Of a stretch of DNA of 20,004 nucleotides, positions 1-8,005 are shown piece after piece. The stretch lies in assembly GCA_900547815.1 (NCBI GenBank), contig URHY01000039.1, positions 1-20,004 on the forward strand, given 5' to 3'. The position numbers were made by a program, and so were the translations under genes. Numbering within the stretch: position 1 is the first letter of the stretch; the number at the start of each line of letters is the position of its first letter. This stretch comes from an uncultured Solobacterium sp. (GTDB taxonomy: Bacteria > Bacillota_I > Bacilli_A > Erysipelotrichales > Erysipelotrichaceae). A model generated the notes under the pieces. The model was not told the origin of the DNA. It saw only the letters and a program-made list of their open reading frames with translations, and ran no database searches.

Positions 1-24
1 CTTTTATTTTAGAATTTGACACAA

Positions 25-53
25 TAGACTTTATACTTATTTTCGTGTATAAT
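25..53 (+). promoter_or_regulatory. Candidate promoter of rny
   Basis: A perfect TATAAT at 48-53 is preceded at 17 bp by TAGACT (25-30, four of six matches to the -35 consensus). A better TTGACA lies at 16-21, but its 26-bp spacing is too long for a standard sigma-70/sigma-A promoter. The predicted transcript start near 60 leaves a leader of about 40 bases containing an AGGAGG at 86-91. Confidence 0.6.
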
Positions 54-98
54 ATTTTTGGTTTTACCTAGAACAAAGGACGAAAAGGAGGAAATAGT

Positions 99-1652
99 AT
101 GGATGTACTATGGATCGTTTTGTCTGGTGTCGCAGGTCTTGCAATTGGGTCTGGTTGTATGGTCGGACTATCAAAAGCAGGTTTAAATAAGAATCAGCAA
201 AAAGCAGAACAGATTTTAAAAGAAGCTCAAAATGAAGCGGAATCTCGCGTGAAACAAGCTGTGCTAGACGGAAAGACACAAGCTCATGATTTGCGTGTAG
301 AAGCTGAAAAAGAAATTAAAGAACGTAAACAAGAATCAATGGAATTAGAAAACAAGTTATTACGTAGAGAAGATAACTTGAATTTTCGTGATGAAGCGTT
401 AAATCAAAAAGAGCGTCAGATTAATGAAAAGATGAAGAGTGTTGCTGACAAACTGACATCATTAGACGAAAAAGAAAAGAAATTACAAGAAGAAATCGAC
501 AAGCAAGTTGTTGTTTTAGAAAATGTTGCCAAAATGTCGAGTCAGGCAGCTAAAGATGAATTATTTGCAATTGTAGAAAAGAAAATGGAACATGAAACAA
601 TTGCGTATATCAAAGATAAAGAGGATGAGGCAAAAGCAACGGCTAACGAAAAAGCACAGAATATTATTGCTTTAGCAATCGAACGTATGTCTCAACAAGA
701 AACACAAGAAAAGACAGTTAGTGTTGTATCTTTACCTGGTGAAGAAATGAAAGGTCGTATTATTGGGCGTGAAGGTCGTAACATTCGTTGCTTTGAACAA
801 GCAACTGGTGTTGAATTAAACATTGATGATACACCGGATTTGATTACGATTACATGCTTTAATCCAGTACGTCGTGAAGTTGCTCGCTTGGCTTTGGAAC
901 ATTTGATTCGTGATGGAAGAATTCAACCTGGACGTATTGAAGATGTTGTTAAAAAATACCAAAGCGAAATCGATCAAGAAATCATGAAGGCTGGAGAAGA
1001 TGCTATCTTCAAATTGGGTATTGGCCGAATTGACCGTGAAATTGTGAAATTGATTGGTACTTTGAAGTATCGATATTCTTATGGACAGAATGCATTACAG
1101 CATTCTATGGAAGTAGCTTATATTGCTGGATGCATGGCTGCTGAACTAGGATTAAATCAACAAATTGCCAAACGTGCTGGTTTGTTACACGATATTGGTA
1201 AAGCATTGAATATTGAACAGCAAGATGGTTCTCATGTTGAATTGGGATACAAATTCTGTAAAAAACATGGAGAAAAAGAAATTGTATTAAATGCAATCCA
1301 TTCTCACCATGGTGATGTAGAACCTAAGTTCTTAACAAGTCATTTGGTTATCGCAGCGGACACGATTAGTGCTGCAAGACCTGGTGCGCGTAAAGAAAGC
1401 GCTCAGGCTTATATTAACCGTCTTGAAAACTTAGAGAAGATTGCGAATGGATTTGAAGGCGTTTCAAATGCGTTTGCGATTCAGGCAGGTCGTGAAATTC
1501 GTGTTCTAGTTAATCCAGAACATGTTGATGATTTGACTTGTGTAAAATTAGCTCGTGATATTCGTGATAAGATTGAATCTGAATTGACATATCCAGGTCA
1601 AATTAAGGTAAATGTTATTCGTGAGACACGTGCCCAGGAATACGCAAAATAA
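99..1652 (+). CDS. rny: Ribonuclease Y
   Basis: RNase Y is the membrane-anchored endoribonuclease that starts mRNA decay in many Bacillota. The 517-residue protein has the full family layout and usual length. There is one hydrophobic N-terminal segment (about residues 3-23). A long charged coiled coil follows (about 30-200). The KH domain has the GRIIGREGRN loop at 219-228. The HD phosphohydrolase domain has the metal-binding HD pair at H364-D365 inside LLHDIGKA. The start is fixed by AGGAGG seven bases upstream of the ATG. A promoter lies directly upstream and a strong terminator directly downstream, so the gene looks monocistronic. An RNase J paralogue lies about 2 kb downstream, which clusters two RNA-decay genes. 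Identification is secure from the KH and HD motifs; nothing is truncated. Confidence 0.97.
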   Translation: MDVLWIVLSGVAGLAIGSGCMVGLSKAGLNKNQQKAEQILKEAQNEAESRVKQAVLDGKTQAHDLRVEAEKEIKERKQESMELENKLLRREDNLNFRDEALNQKERQINEKMKSVADKLTSLDEKEKKLQEEIDKQVVVLENVAKMSSQAAKDELFAIVEKKMEHETIAYIKDKEDEAKATANEKAQNIIALAIERMSQQETQEKTVSVVSLPGEEMKGRIIGREGRNIRCFEQATGVELNIDDTPDLITITCFNPVRREVARLALEHLIRDGRIQPGRIEDVVKKYQSEIDQEIMKAGEDAIFKLGIGRIDREIVKLIGTLKYRYSYGQNALQHSMEVAYIAGCMAAELGLNQQIAKRAGLLHDIGKALNIEQQDGSHVELGYKFCKKHGEKEIVLNAIHSHHGDVEPKFLTSHLVIAADTISAARPGARKESAQAYINRLENLEKIANGFEGVSNAFAIQAGREIRVLVNPEHVDDLTCVKLARDIRDKIESELTYPGQIKVNVIRETRAQEYAK

Positions 1653-1656
1653 AAAT

Positions 1657-1686
1657 GTCGGGCTTTAGTCCCGACTTCAATTTTTT
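1657..1686 (+). terminator. Terminator after rny
   Basis: GTCGGG (1657-1662) pairs with CCCGAC (1670-1675) around a 7-base loop, followed after a few bases by a run of six T (1681-1686). It begins five bases after the rny stop codon. The gap of five bases between stem and T-run makes it slightly less than ideal. Confidence 0.8.
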
Positions 1687-1728
1687 AGTTTGGTAAATGA
1701 ATTACGGTAAGCCTGCACTTACTAAACT
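1687..1728. repeat. Inverted repeat upstream of the ferredoxin promoter
   Basis: AGTTTGGTAA (1687-1696) can pair with TTACTAAACT (1719-1728) over ten positions with one G-T wobble. A shorter inner pairing is GTAAG/CTTAC. The repeat ends three bases before the -35 box of the ferredoxin promoter. It could be a protein-binding site on DNA or a secondary structure at the 3' end of rny read-through transcripts. The sequence does not decide. Confidence 0.4.
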
Positions 1729-1731
1729 GTC

Positions 1732-1759
1732 TTGATTCACTTCTAGGATATAGTATAAT
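1732..1759 (+). promoter_or_regulatory. Promoter of the ferredoxin gene
   Basis: TTGATT (1732-1737) and a perfect TATAAT (1754-1759) are separated by 16 bp. The start would be near 1766, giving a leader of about 29 bases with AAGGAGG at 1780-1786. It lies between the rny terminator and the ferredoxin start, so it should drive that gene independently. Confidence 0.75.
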
Positions 1760-1794
1760 TTGAGTATAAATTATTAAACAAGGAGGAAATAACA

Positions 1795-1968
1795 ATGGCA
1801 GTAAATATCGATAAAGATGCTTGCATCGGATGTGGTGCTTGTGTAGGAGGATGTCCAGTTGGAGCTCTTTCATTAGATGATGAAGGAAAATCAGTTTGTG
1901 ACGAAGGAACTTGCATCGACTGCGGTTCATGCGTAGGAACTTGCCCAGTTGGAGCAATCAACCAGTAA
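1795..1968 (+). CDS. 2[4Fe-4S] ferredoxin
   Basis: This is a 57-residue bacterial (clostridial-type) ferredoxin, a small cytoplasmic low-potential electron carrier. Two tandem cluster-binding motifs of the form CxxCxxCxxxCP are visible: C10, C13, C16, C20 and C40, C43, C46, C50, each followed by PVGA. The two halves are clearly an internal duplication. Length and spacing match the family. Start choice is firm: AAGGAGG lies eight bases upstream of the ATG. The gene has its own promoter and is followed by a strong terminator, so it appears as a highly expressed single gene. The next gene is miaB, a radical-SAM iron-sulphur enzyme that needs low-potential electrons, so the ferredoxin might serve it. 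That link is inference from position only. Confidence 0.95.
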   Translation: MAVNIDKDACIGCGACVGGCPVGALSLDDEGKSVCDEGTCIDCGSCVGTCPVGAINQ

Positions 1969-1985
1969 TTCAAATTTAAAACATT

Positions 1986-2014
1986 TGCCAAGCTTGATGC
2001 TTGGCATTTTTTTT
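1986..2014 (+). terminator. Terminator between the ferredoxin gene and miaB
   Basis: A perfect 8-bp stem, TGCCAAGC (1986-1993) and GCTTGGCA (1999-2006), encloses a 5-base loop and is followed by eight T (2007-2014). The miaB ribosome-binding site begins three bases after the T-run, so miaB has no room for its own promoter downstream of this terminator and probably depends on read-through. Confidence 0.9.
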
Positions 2015-2028
2015 CGAAAGGAGAACAT

Positions 2029-3462
2029 ATGAAACAAAAACCAGGATGGGTTTTACCCGATTTAAAAGAAGCACAAAAACGTACTACAAAAACAATCGAT
2101 CGTATTGATACATTTACCATTCCAGAAGCAGCTCGCATGATGGGAAGAGGTAAAACATATTTTATTTCAACTTATGGTTGCCAGGCAAATGAGCGTGACA
2201 GTGAAACTATTGCAGGTATTTTGGATGAATTAGGATTTACACCTAATGAAACACCGGAAAATAGTGATGTGATTATCATCAATACTTGTGCAATTCGTCA
2301 AAATGCTGAAGAAAAAGTATTAGGTGAGATTGGTAACTTTAAACGTCTATATCGCGAAAATAAAGATTTAATTATCGGTGTTTGTGGTTGTATGGCACAA
2401 GAAGAAGGTTTAGTAGAAACTTTATTAACTAAATATCCACAAGTTCGATTGTTATTTGGAACTCATAATATTCAAGAACTACCTAGCATGCTTTATAGTT
2501 GTATGTATGACGGTAAAAAGATTGTAAAAATCTATTCGAAAGAAGGAGAAGTTTACGAAAATTTGCCGGTACATCGTTTTGGCACATTCAAGGCTTGGGT
2601 CAACATTATGTATGGTTGTGATAAATTCTGTACATATTGCATTGTTCCATATACACGTGGAAAACAGCGTTCGAGAAAAATGTCAGAAATCTTAAAAGAA
2701 GTTCAGCAACTTAAGGATGAGGGATATAAAGAAATCACATTACTTGGGCAAAATGTAAATGCGTATGGAAAAGATATGGATAATGAACAGGATTTTGCGA
2801 CTTTATTAGAAGAAGTAGCAAAAATTGGTATTCCTCGTGTTCGTTTCACTACAAGTCATCCTTGGGATTTTTCTGAAAAGATGATTGATATCATCGCAAA
2901 ATATGATAATATCATGCCATTTATCCACTTACCATTACAATCAGGGGATGATGATGTTTTAAAATTGATGGGACGTCGTTATACAAAAGAATCTTATTTA
3001 GCTTTATATGATAAAATTGTCACTACAATTCCAAATGTTTCAGTTTCAACTGACATCATTGTTGGTTTCCCAAATGAAACAGATGAACAATTTGAGCATA
3101 CTCTAGATGTTGTTCGTTATTGTAAATATGACAATGCGTTTACTTTTATCTTCTCAGCTAGACCTGGTACACCAGCCAGTCGTATGAAAGATTCCATTGA
3201 TATGGAGACAAAAAGAAAACGTTTGGCTAAATTAAATAAGACATGGAATGATTTAGCATTAGAGAAGAACAAGGCTTATGTTGGTCGTACAGTAACTGTA
3301 TTAGTGGATGGCCCTAGTAAAAAAGATGAAAATGTATATTCGGGATATACAGATACACAAAAGCTAGTTAACTTTAAAGGAGAAAACATTCAACCTGGAG
3401 ATTTTGTTGAAGTAAAAATCTTAGATGCGAAAACTTTCTCTTTAGATGGCGTAGCAGTGTGA
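2029..3462 (+). CDS. miaB: tRNA-2-methylthio-N6-dimethylallyladenosine synthase
   Basis: MiaB is a radical-SAM methylthiotransferase that converts i6A37 to ms2i6A37 in tRNAs reading UNN codons. The 477-residue protein has an N-terminal extension of about 40 residues. The methylthiotransferase N domain has cluster ligands C51, C87 and C121. The radical-SAM core has C197, C201 and C204 followed by IVPYTRGKQRSR, a MiaB-type signature rather than RimO or MtaB. A C-terminal TRAM domain spans about 414-477. AAAGGAG lies five bases upstream of the ATG. No promoter fits between it and the terminator ending at 2014, so expression likely comes from read-through of the ferredoxin transcript. A partial order rny-miaB is also found in Bacillus. 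Identification is secure. Confidence 0.95.
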   Translation: MKQKPGWVLPDLKEAQKRTTKTIDRIDTFTIPEAARMMGRGKTYFISTYGCQANERDSETIAGILDELGFTPNETPENSDVIIINTCAIRQNAEEKVLGEIGNFKRLYRENKDLIIGVCGCMAQEEGLVETLLTKYPQVRLLFGTHNIQELPSMLYSCMYDGKKIVKIYSKEGEVYENLPVHRFGTFKAWVNIMYGCDKFCTYCIVPYTRGKQRSRKMSEILKEVQQLKDEGYKEITLLGQNVNAYGKDMDNEQDFATLLEEVAKIGIPRVRFTTSHPWDFSEKMIDIIAKYDNIMPFIHLPLQSGDDDVLKLMGRRYTKESYLALYDKIVTTIPNVSVSTDIIVGFPNETDEQFEHTLDVVRYCKYDNAFTFIFSARPGTPASRMKDSIDMETKRKRLAKLNKTWNDLALEKNKAYVGRTVTVLVDGPSKKDENVYSGYTDTQKLVNFKGENIQPGDFVEVKILDAKTFSLDGVAV

Positions 3463-3468
3463 TATAAT
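3441..3468 (+). promoter_or_regulatory. Candidate promoter over the miaB stop codon
   Basis: An extended -10 element, TGA-TATAAT (3460-3468), has its TGA as the miaB stop codon. TTTAGA (3441-3446, four of six -35 matches) lies 16 bp upstream. It would start transcription near 3475 and give the RNase J gene and ftsK an independent promoter. Confidence 0.5.
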
Positions 3469-3502
3469 TTAGAAAAAAATAATAATATTAAAAGGAGATA
3501 AT

Positions 3503-5194
3503 ATGAGAGAAGAAAAAATGCCTTCATTGACGGAAAAGATTCGTATCTTCGCCCTTGGTGGTTTAGATGAAGATGGAAAAAACTTGTTCTGTGTGGAGGT
3601 GGATGAATCCATCTATGTAATTGAGGCTGGAATCAAATTTCCAGATAATAAAGAATCATTAGGTATTGAATTTATAATCCAGGATTTTACATATTTAGTT
3701 GAAAACAAAGATCGTGTTGTTGGTATTTTTATTACACATGGTCATGATGATGTTATGGGAGCTTTACCATATTTATTAAAACAAGTCCCTTGTGATGTAT
3801 ATACAGCTCCACTTGCTGTTAAAGAAGTACAAAAAATGATTCGCCAAGAACATATTACAGGCGTGCGTGTACATGCTGTAAAGCGAAATGATAAAAAACG
3901 TATTGGTAAACGTAGAGTGGTCTTTTTTCCAATTACACACGCATATCCAGGAACATTTGGTCTTGCGATTGGAACAGATCAAGGATATATTGTATATTCA
4001 GGAGAGTTCATTGAGGACTACGATGATTTAGAAGATGCTTATAGAGCTGATTTTACAACAGTTTCTGAACTTGGCAACGAAGGTGTATTGGTGCTACTCC
4101 AAGAAAGTAAGGGTGCTGAAAGAAGTGGTCACACTTCACCAAGTCATCGTATTTCACCAAAATTTTTGCAGGTTCTAGAATTACATGAGAATCAACGTGT
4201 CTTTGTCAGTGTTTATACACAAAGTGTATATCGTATTCAGGAAATCATTGATTGTTGTATGACAAGTCATCGTAAAATGGTGTTTTACTCAAAAGAATTA
4301 CGTGATTTAGTAGAACGCTTAAAAGAAATTGGATATGAAGTAGATCCATCACTTGTGATTGATCCGAATGAATTTGATAATTCTATGAAAGATGTTGTTG
4401 TGATTATTTCTGGACAAGGTAAATCTTTATTTAAAACAATCAATAACATTGCTAATAACGAATTAGAATCGATTGTATTTGATCAGGATGATGTTATTGT
4501 AGTTGCAAGTCCAGTGATTCCGGGTGTTGAAAATGAATTTAAGAGCATGGAGAATGATATCTATAAAAAAGAAGGGGAAATCATTGTCTTAGATAAAAAT
4601 GTTTTGACTATGCACCCTAGTAAAGAAGACTTAAAAATGATGATTTTCCTTACAAAGCCAAAATACTATATTCCAATCAAAGGTGAATATCGTTTATTGC
4701 ACATGAATTCTCAGATTGCGGTAGAAATGGGCTACGATCCAAGTCGTATTATCATTTTAGATAATGGTCAGGTTGCCACTTTTGAAAATCGTAAATTAGT
4801 TTCTTGTTCTATGGAATTGGAATTACATGAAACTATGATTGATGGAAAAGAAAACTGGGATATGGCTGGTGTTGTATTAAAAGATCGTGAAACATTAAGT
4901 ACCGATGGTGTAATGATTTTGGCGATTGGTATTAATGCCAAAACAAAGAAAATTATAAATGGTCCTGATGTTCAAAGTCGTGGACTGATCTATTTGCGTG
5001 ACGCAGAATATATTACTGGTGATGTCGCAAAAATCATGGAGGATACAATTACAGAAGCGGTTGAGAATAAAACTTATGATAACTTAGAAACGAGAAATGT
5101 GATTCGTGATAGAGTTTCTAAATATCTTTATAAACAAACCGCAAAAAGACCGATGATTTTACCGGTTATTTTAGAAATCAACTTAAATAAGTAG
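3503..5194 (+). CDS. rnjB: RNase J paralogue (J2-like) with incomplete metal site
   Basis: This 563-residue protein is a metallo-beta-lactamase/beta-CASP ribonuclease of the RNase J family (length typical). Family landmarks include the N-terminal IFALGGLDEDGKN stretch, the ITHGH block at 77-81, and the C-terminal KPKYYIP-x-KGEYR block at 385-397. Several catalytic ligands are replaced. The HxHxDH motif reads H79-G-H81-D-D83-V84, so the last His is Val. The usual TGDF Asp is Glu at 168. The His of VHGEYR is Lys at 393. H146 and H371 remain. RNase J2 proteins of other Bacillota are likewise degenerate and partner with active RNase J1, so I infer a structural or regulatory subunit. The ATG has AAGGAG seven bases upstream. 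ftsK follows after 15 bases. A J1 partner is not in the window. Confidence 0.85.
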   Translation: MREEKMPSLTEKIRIFALGGLDEDGKNLFCVEVDESIYVIEAGIKFPDNKESLGIEFIIQDFTYLVENKDRVVGIFITHGHDDVMGALPYLLKQVPCDVYTAPLAVKEVQKMIRQEHITGVRVHAVKRNDKKRIGKRRVVFFPITHAYPGTFGLAIGTDQGYIVYSGEFIEDYDDLEDAYRADFTTVSELGNEGVLVLLQESKGAERSGHTSPSHRISPKFLQVLELHENQRVFVSVYTQSVYRIQEIIDCCMTSHRKMVFYSKELRDLVERLKEIGYEVDPSLVIDPNEFDNSMKDVVVIISGQGKSLFKTINNIANNELESIVFDQDDVIVVASPVIPGVENEFKSMENDIYKKEGEIIVLDKNVLTMHPSKEDLKMMIFLTKPKYYIPIKGEYRLLHMNSQIAVEMGYDPSRIIILDNGQVATFENRKLVSCSMELELHETMIDGKENWDMAGVVLKDRETLSTDGVMILAIGINAKTKKIINGPDVQSRGLIYLRDAEYITGDVAKIMEDTITEAVENKTYDNLETRNVIRDRVSKYLYKQTAKRPMILPVILEINLNK

Positions 5195-5209
5195 AAAGTG
5201 GGGTAGAGT

Positions 5210-7552
5210 ATGGCTAAAGCCAGAAAAAAAACAACACGACGAAAATCTACGAAAAAGAAAACACAAACGTCTTGGTTGCATTCAAACTTATTTCGTTTGT
5301 GTTTCCTTATTTGTATGATATGTATTAGTATTATTGCCGTTTTAGAATTTGGCGTTGTGGGAGCCTTTTTAAAACATTTCTTTGAATTTTTATTTGGAGC
5401 TTTGACAAATGGATTGTTTATATTAATAGCTACGTATTGTTCTGTGCTAATATTCCATAAGGACAAGTCTTTCATTCGTAAACGTTATTTGTTTGGAATC
5501 TTGTTTTTAGCACTTGGATTAAGTTTGGTTTCTTCAATTTTAGAATTCAAACCTCATCCAGGCAGTTACGGACTAGAATATGTCATGAAAAATGCTGCTA
5601 GTATTATTATGGGGCATTTAAAAACATATTCTGGTTTAGTTGGAGCTTTGTTGCTGTGTATTTTCCAGTCTTTATTTGATTATTCTGGAACCTATATTAT
5701 GGTACTGTTGTTTTTTATATTAGCCATTTTGATGTTTGGTTATGAGAAAATCACTGGCTATGAAAGAAAACCAAAAAAGGTGATGAAAAGTTCGCCAGTT
5801 AAAGAAACTCCAGTATCTATTGATCGAAAAAATTTTATTTTTGAAGATGAAGATGCTAATGAATCAAGTTTTCAAATTATCAATGCGGATCCAATCAAAC
5901 CAGTAACATTGGATCCAGTAAATGAAGAAAAGGAAAAAGAATCATTAATTATTGGTGATTTAGAACCTAGAAAACCTACTTTTATGGTTGATGTAGATGA
6001 CGAGCCGAAAGAGAAAGTGGTTGAAAAAAAAGAGTCACCAGTTATTAATGAGAATGTTGTAGAGAAGGCTTCACCAAAACATTATGTGGTAGATGAAAAT
6101 TCAGATTTTAAAAACTATAAACTTCCTAAGTTAAATGTCTTGGATGATATGGAAAGAAAGTCAAGATCCAATGCGAATGTAACAATAGCTAAGGAAAAAG
6201 GTGAAAAGCTGATTGAAATTTTGCATGAATTTGGTGTTGAAGCAAATCTAGTACAGATTCATATTGGGCCAAGTGTAACTAAGTTTGAAATTAAACCTGA
6301 ATTGGGTGTTCGTGTTAATAAAATTAGTAACCTACAGAATGATATTAAAATGGGGCTTGCAGCTAAAGATATTCGTATTGAAGCTCCAATTCCAGGTAAG
6401 GCAAGTGTAGGAATTGAAATTCCAAATGTCGAAAAGACAAGTGTACAGATGAAGGATTTGATGCGTACAATTCCTGAATCTATGAAAGACAAGAAGTTGC
6501 TTTTCTGTTTAGGAAAAGATTTAATGGGAAATAATGTATACGGCGAATTAAATCGTATGCCGCATTTATTAATTGCGGGTGCTACAGGTAGTGGTAAATC
6601 AGTATGTGTAAATGCGATTATTTCTTCAATATTAATGCGTGCAAAACCAGATGAGGTAAAATTGGTTTTGATTGATCCTAAAAAAGTAGAGTTTACACCC
6701 TATAATGATGTACCACATTTATTATCTCCAGTCATCACAGATGGAGATCTTGCCAATAAAGCTTTAAAAGTTATCGTCGAAATGATGGATCGGCGTTATG
6801 ATTTATTTGGTGAGTTAGGAGTTCGAAATATCACGGCTTATAATGAATATGTTTTATCGCATAATGATGAACATTTAAAAGTTTTACCTCGTATTGTCAT
6901 TATTATTGATGAGCTTGCCGATTTGATGTTGGTGGCTGCTAAAGAAGTAGAAGCGAGCATTCAAAGAATTACACAACTTGCACGTGCAGCAGGTATTCAT
7001 TTGATTGTTGCCACACAAAGACCGAGTGTGGATGTCATTACAGGTGTGATTAAGGCAAATATTCCTAGTCGTATTGCCTTTGCGGTATCACAAGCTGTGG
7101 ATTCAAGAACGATTTTGGATCAAGCTGGTGCTGAGCGTTTGCTTGGAAATGGAGATATGTTGTATTTGCCAAATGGTGAAACAAGTCCTCGACGTATTCA
7201 AGGTGTTTTCATCAAGGATGATGAAGTCAATAACATCTGTGCCTTTGTAAAGTCACAAGCTATGCCTAAATATGATGATGCTTTTATTCAATTAAAAGAT
7301 TTGCAGAATCAAGGAAATGAAGCAGGAAATGTAACGGCAGATCCTTTATATGAGGAAGTGAAACGTTTTGTGATTGCATCTAGAAAGGCAAGTACATCTT
7401 TGATTCAAAGAAAATTTTCTGTAGGTTATTCAAGAGCAGCTAGATTAATGGATGTTTTAGAGGCGAATGGCATTATTGGTCCTTCAAGAGGTAGCAAACC
7501 AAGAGAAATTTTAGTGCAAAACACTTTAGAAGATGATATAGATTCTATATAA
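5210..7552 (+). CDS. ftsK: DNA translocase FtsK/SpoIIIE
   Basis: FtsK/SpoIIIE is a membrane-anchored hexameric ATPase that pumps DNA through the closing division septum. The 780 residues show a very basic N-tail (1-20). Four or five hydrophobic membrane segments lie between about 27 and 178. An acidic, variable linker spans about 190-300. The motor follows, with Walker A GATGSGKS at 457-464 and Walker B IVIIIDE ending at D567-E568. The C-terminal gamma winged helix, which reads polar DNA guide sequences, covers about 710-770. Length and layout match SpoIIIE/SftA-class proteins with the N-terminal membrane anchor of SpoIIIE. It begins 15 bases after the RNase J-like gene with a weak GTGGGG ribosome site, so the two probably share a transcript. 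The choice between ftsK and spoIIIE names cannot be made from sequence. Confidence 0.95.
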   Translation: MAKARKKTTRRKSTKKKTQTSWLHSNLFRLCFLICMICISIIAVLEFGVVGAFLKHFFEFLFGALTNGLFILIATYCSVLIFHKDKSFIRKRYLFGILFLALGLSLVSSILEFKPHPGSYGLEYVMKNAASIIMGHLKTYSGLVGALLLCIFQSLFDYSGTYIMVLLFFILAILMFGYEKITGYERKPKKVMKSSPVKETPVSIDRKNFIFEDEDANESSFQIINADPIKPVTLDPVNEEKEKESLIIGDLEPRKPTFMVDVDDEPKEKVVEKKESPVINENVVEKASPKHYVVDENSDFKNYKLPKLNVLDDMERKSRSNANVTIAKEKGEKLIEILHEFGVEANLVQIHIGPSVTKFEIKPELGVRVNKISNLQNDIKMGLAAKDIRIEAPIPGKASVGIEIPNVEKTSVQMKDLMRTIPESMKDKKLLFCLGKDLMGNNVYGELNRMPHLLIAGATGSGKSVCVNAIISSILMRAKPDEVKLVLIDPKKVEFTPYNDVPHLLSPVITDGDLANKALKVIVEMMDRRYDLFGELGVRNITAYNEYVLSHNDEHLKVLPRIVIIIDELADLMLVAAKEVEASIQRITQLARAAGIHLIVATQRPSVDVITGVIKANIPSRIAFAVSQAVDSRTILDQAGAERLLGNGDMLYLPNGETSPRRIQGVFIKDDEVNNICAFVKSQAMPKYDDAFIQLKDLQNQGNEAGNVTADPLYEEVKRFVIASRKASTSLIQRKFSVGYSRAARLMDVLEANGIIGPSRGSKPREILVQNTLEDDIDSI

Positions 7553-7553
7553 T
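7525..7553 (+). promoter_or_regulatory. Candidate promoter over the ftsK stop codon
   Basis: TTTAGA (7525-7530) and a perfect TATAAT (7548-7553) are 17 bp apart. The -10 box contains the TAA stop of ftsK (7550-7552). It would start transcription near 7560, just before the ridA ribosome site at 7562-7567. Confidence 0.5.
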
Positions 7554-7575
7554 AGAAGAAGAAAGGAATTTAACT

Positions 7576-8004
7576 ATGAATATATTTTTAAAATCAGCAG
7601 GAAAACAAGAAGGAACACCATGTGTTTCAAATATGGTTCAATTGGGAGACTTCTTTTATTTAAGTGGTCAAACAGGTTTAGGAGAAAGCATTCAGGAACA
7701 AACAATTACAGCTATCAATAAAGTAATTGATGTTTTATCAAACTATGGTTTACAGCTTCATCATGTTGTGAAGTTTACAGTATATTTAAAGAATATCGAG
7801 GATAAAGATGCGTTCTTGAATACATTTAAAAACTTTGTGGATGAACCATTCCCTGCATGTACAATCGTGGAAGTATCGAATTTAGCAGATAATGCTACTG
7901 TATGTATTGAGGGACTTGGTGTAAATACACTTCGTCATGAAGAACAAATGCAACAATCTAGTTGTTCACATGATTGCTCATCATGTGGCGGAGGATGCCA
8001 CTAA
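7576..8004 (+). CDS. RidA/YjgF-family protein with Cys-rich tail
   Basis: RidA proteins are small cytoplasmic trimers that hydrolyse reactive enamine/imine intermediates of pyridoxal-phosphate enzymes. The first ~120 of 142 residues match the family: an SGQTG block at 30-34, a VVKFTVYL strand at 64-71, and FPA...VEV at 92-100. Two departures are clear. The catalytic arginine of the FPAR motif (R105 of E. coli RidA) is Cys95 here. A tail of about 20 residues follows the normal end, with C130, C134, C137 and C141 plus H132 and H142, resembling a metal-binding site. The glutamate of the final strand (E112) is kept. The usual imine deaminase activity is therefore doubtful; a redox or metal-linked role is inference. 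AAAGGA lies eight bases before the ATG. Sharp terminator downstream. Confidence 0.85.
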   Translation: MNIFLKSAGKQEGTPCVSNMVQLGDFFYLSGQTGLGESIQEQTITAINKVIDVLSNYGLQLHHVVKFTVYLKNIEDKDAFLNTFKNFVDEPFPACTIVEVSNLADNATVCIEGLGVNTLRHEEQMQQSSCSHDCSSCGGGCH

Positions 8005-8005
8005 C

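Noticed and set aside
16..53. TTGACA at 16-21 as the -35 of the rny promoter
   Set aside because: It lies 26 bp from the TATAAT, too far for sigma-70/sigma-A recognition. The weaker TAGACT at 17 bp is geometrically better.
1743..2138. 131-codon reading frame on the minus strand over the ferredoxin gene
   Set aside because: It is a shadow of the ferredoxin and miaB coding sequences, crosses their terminator and promoter, and resembles no known protein.
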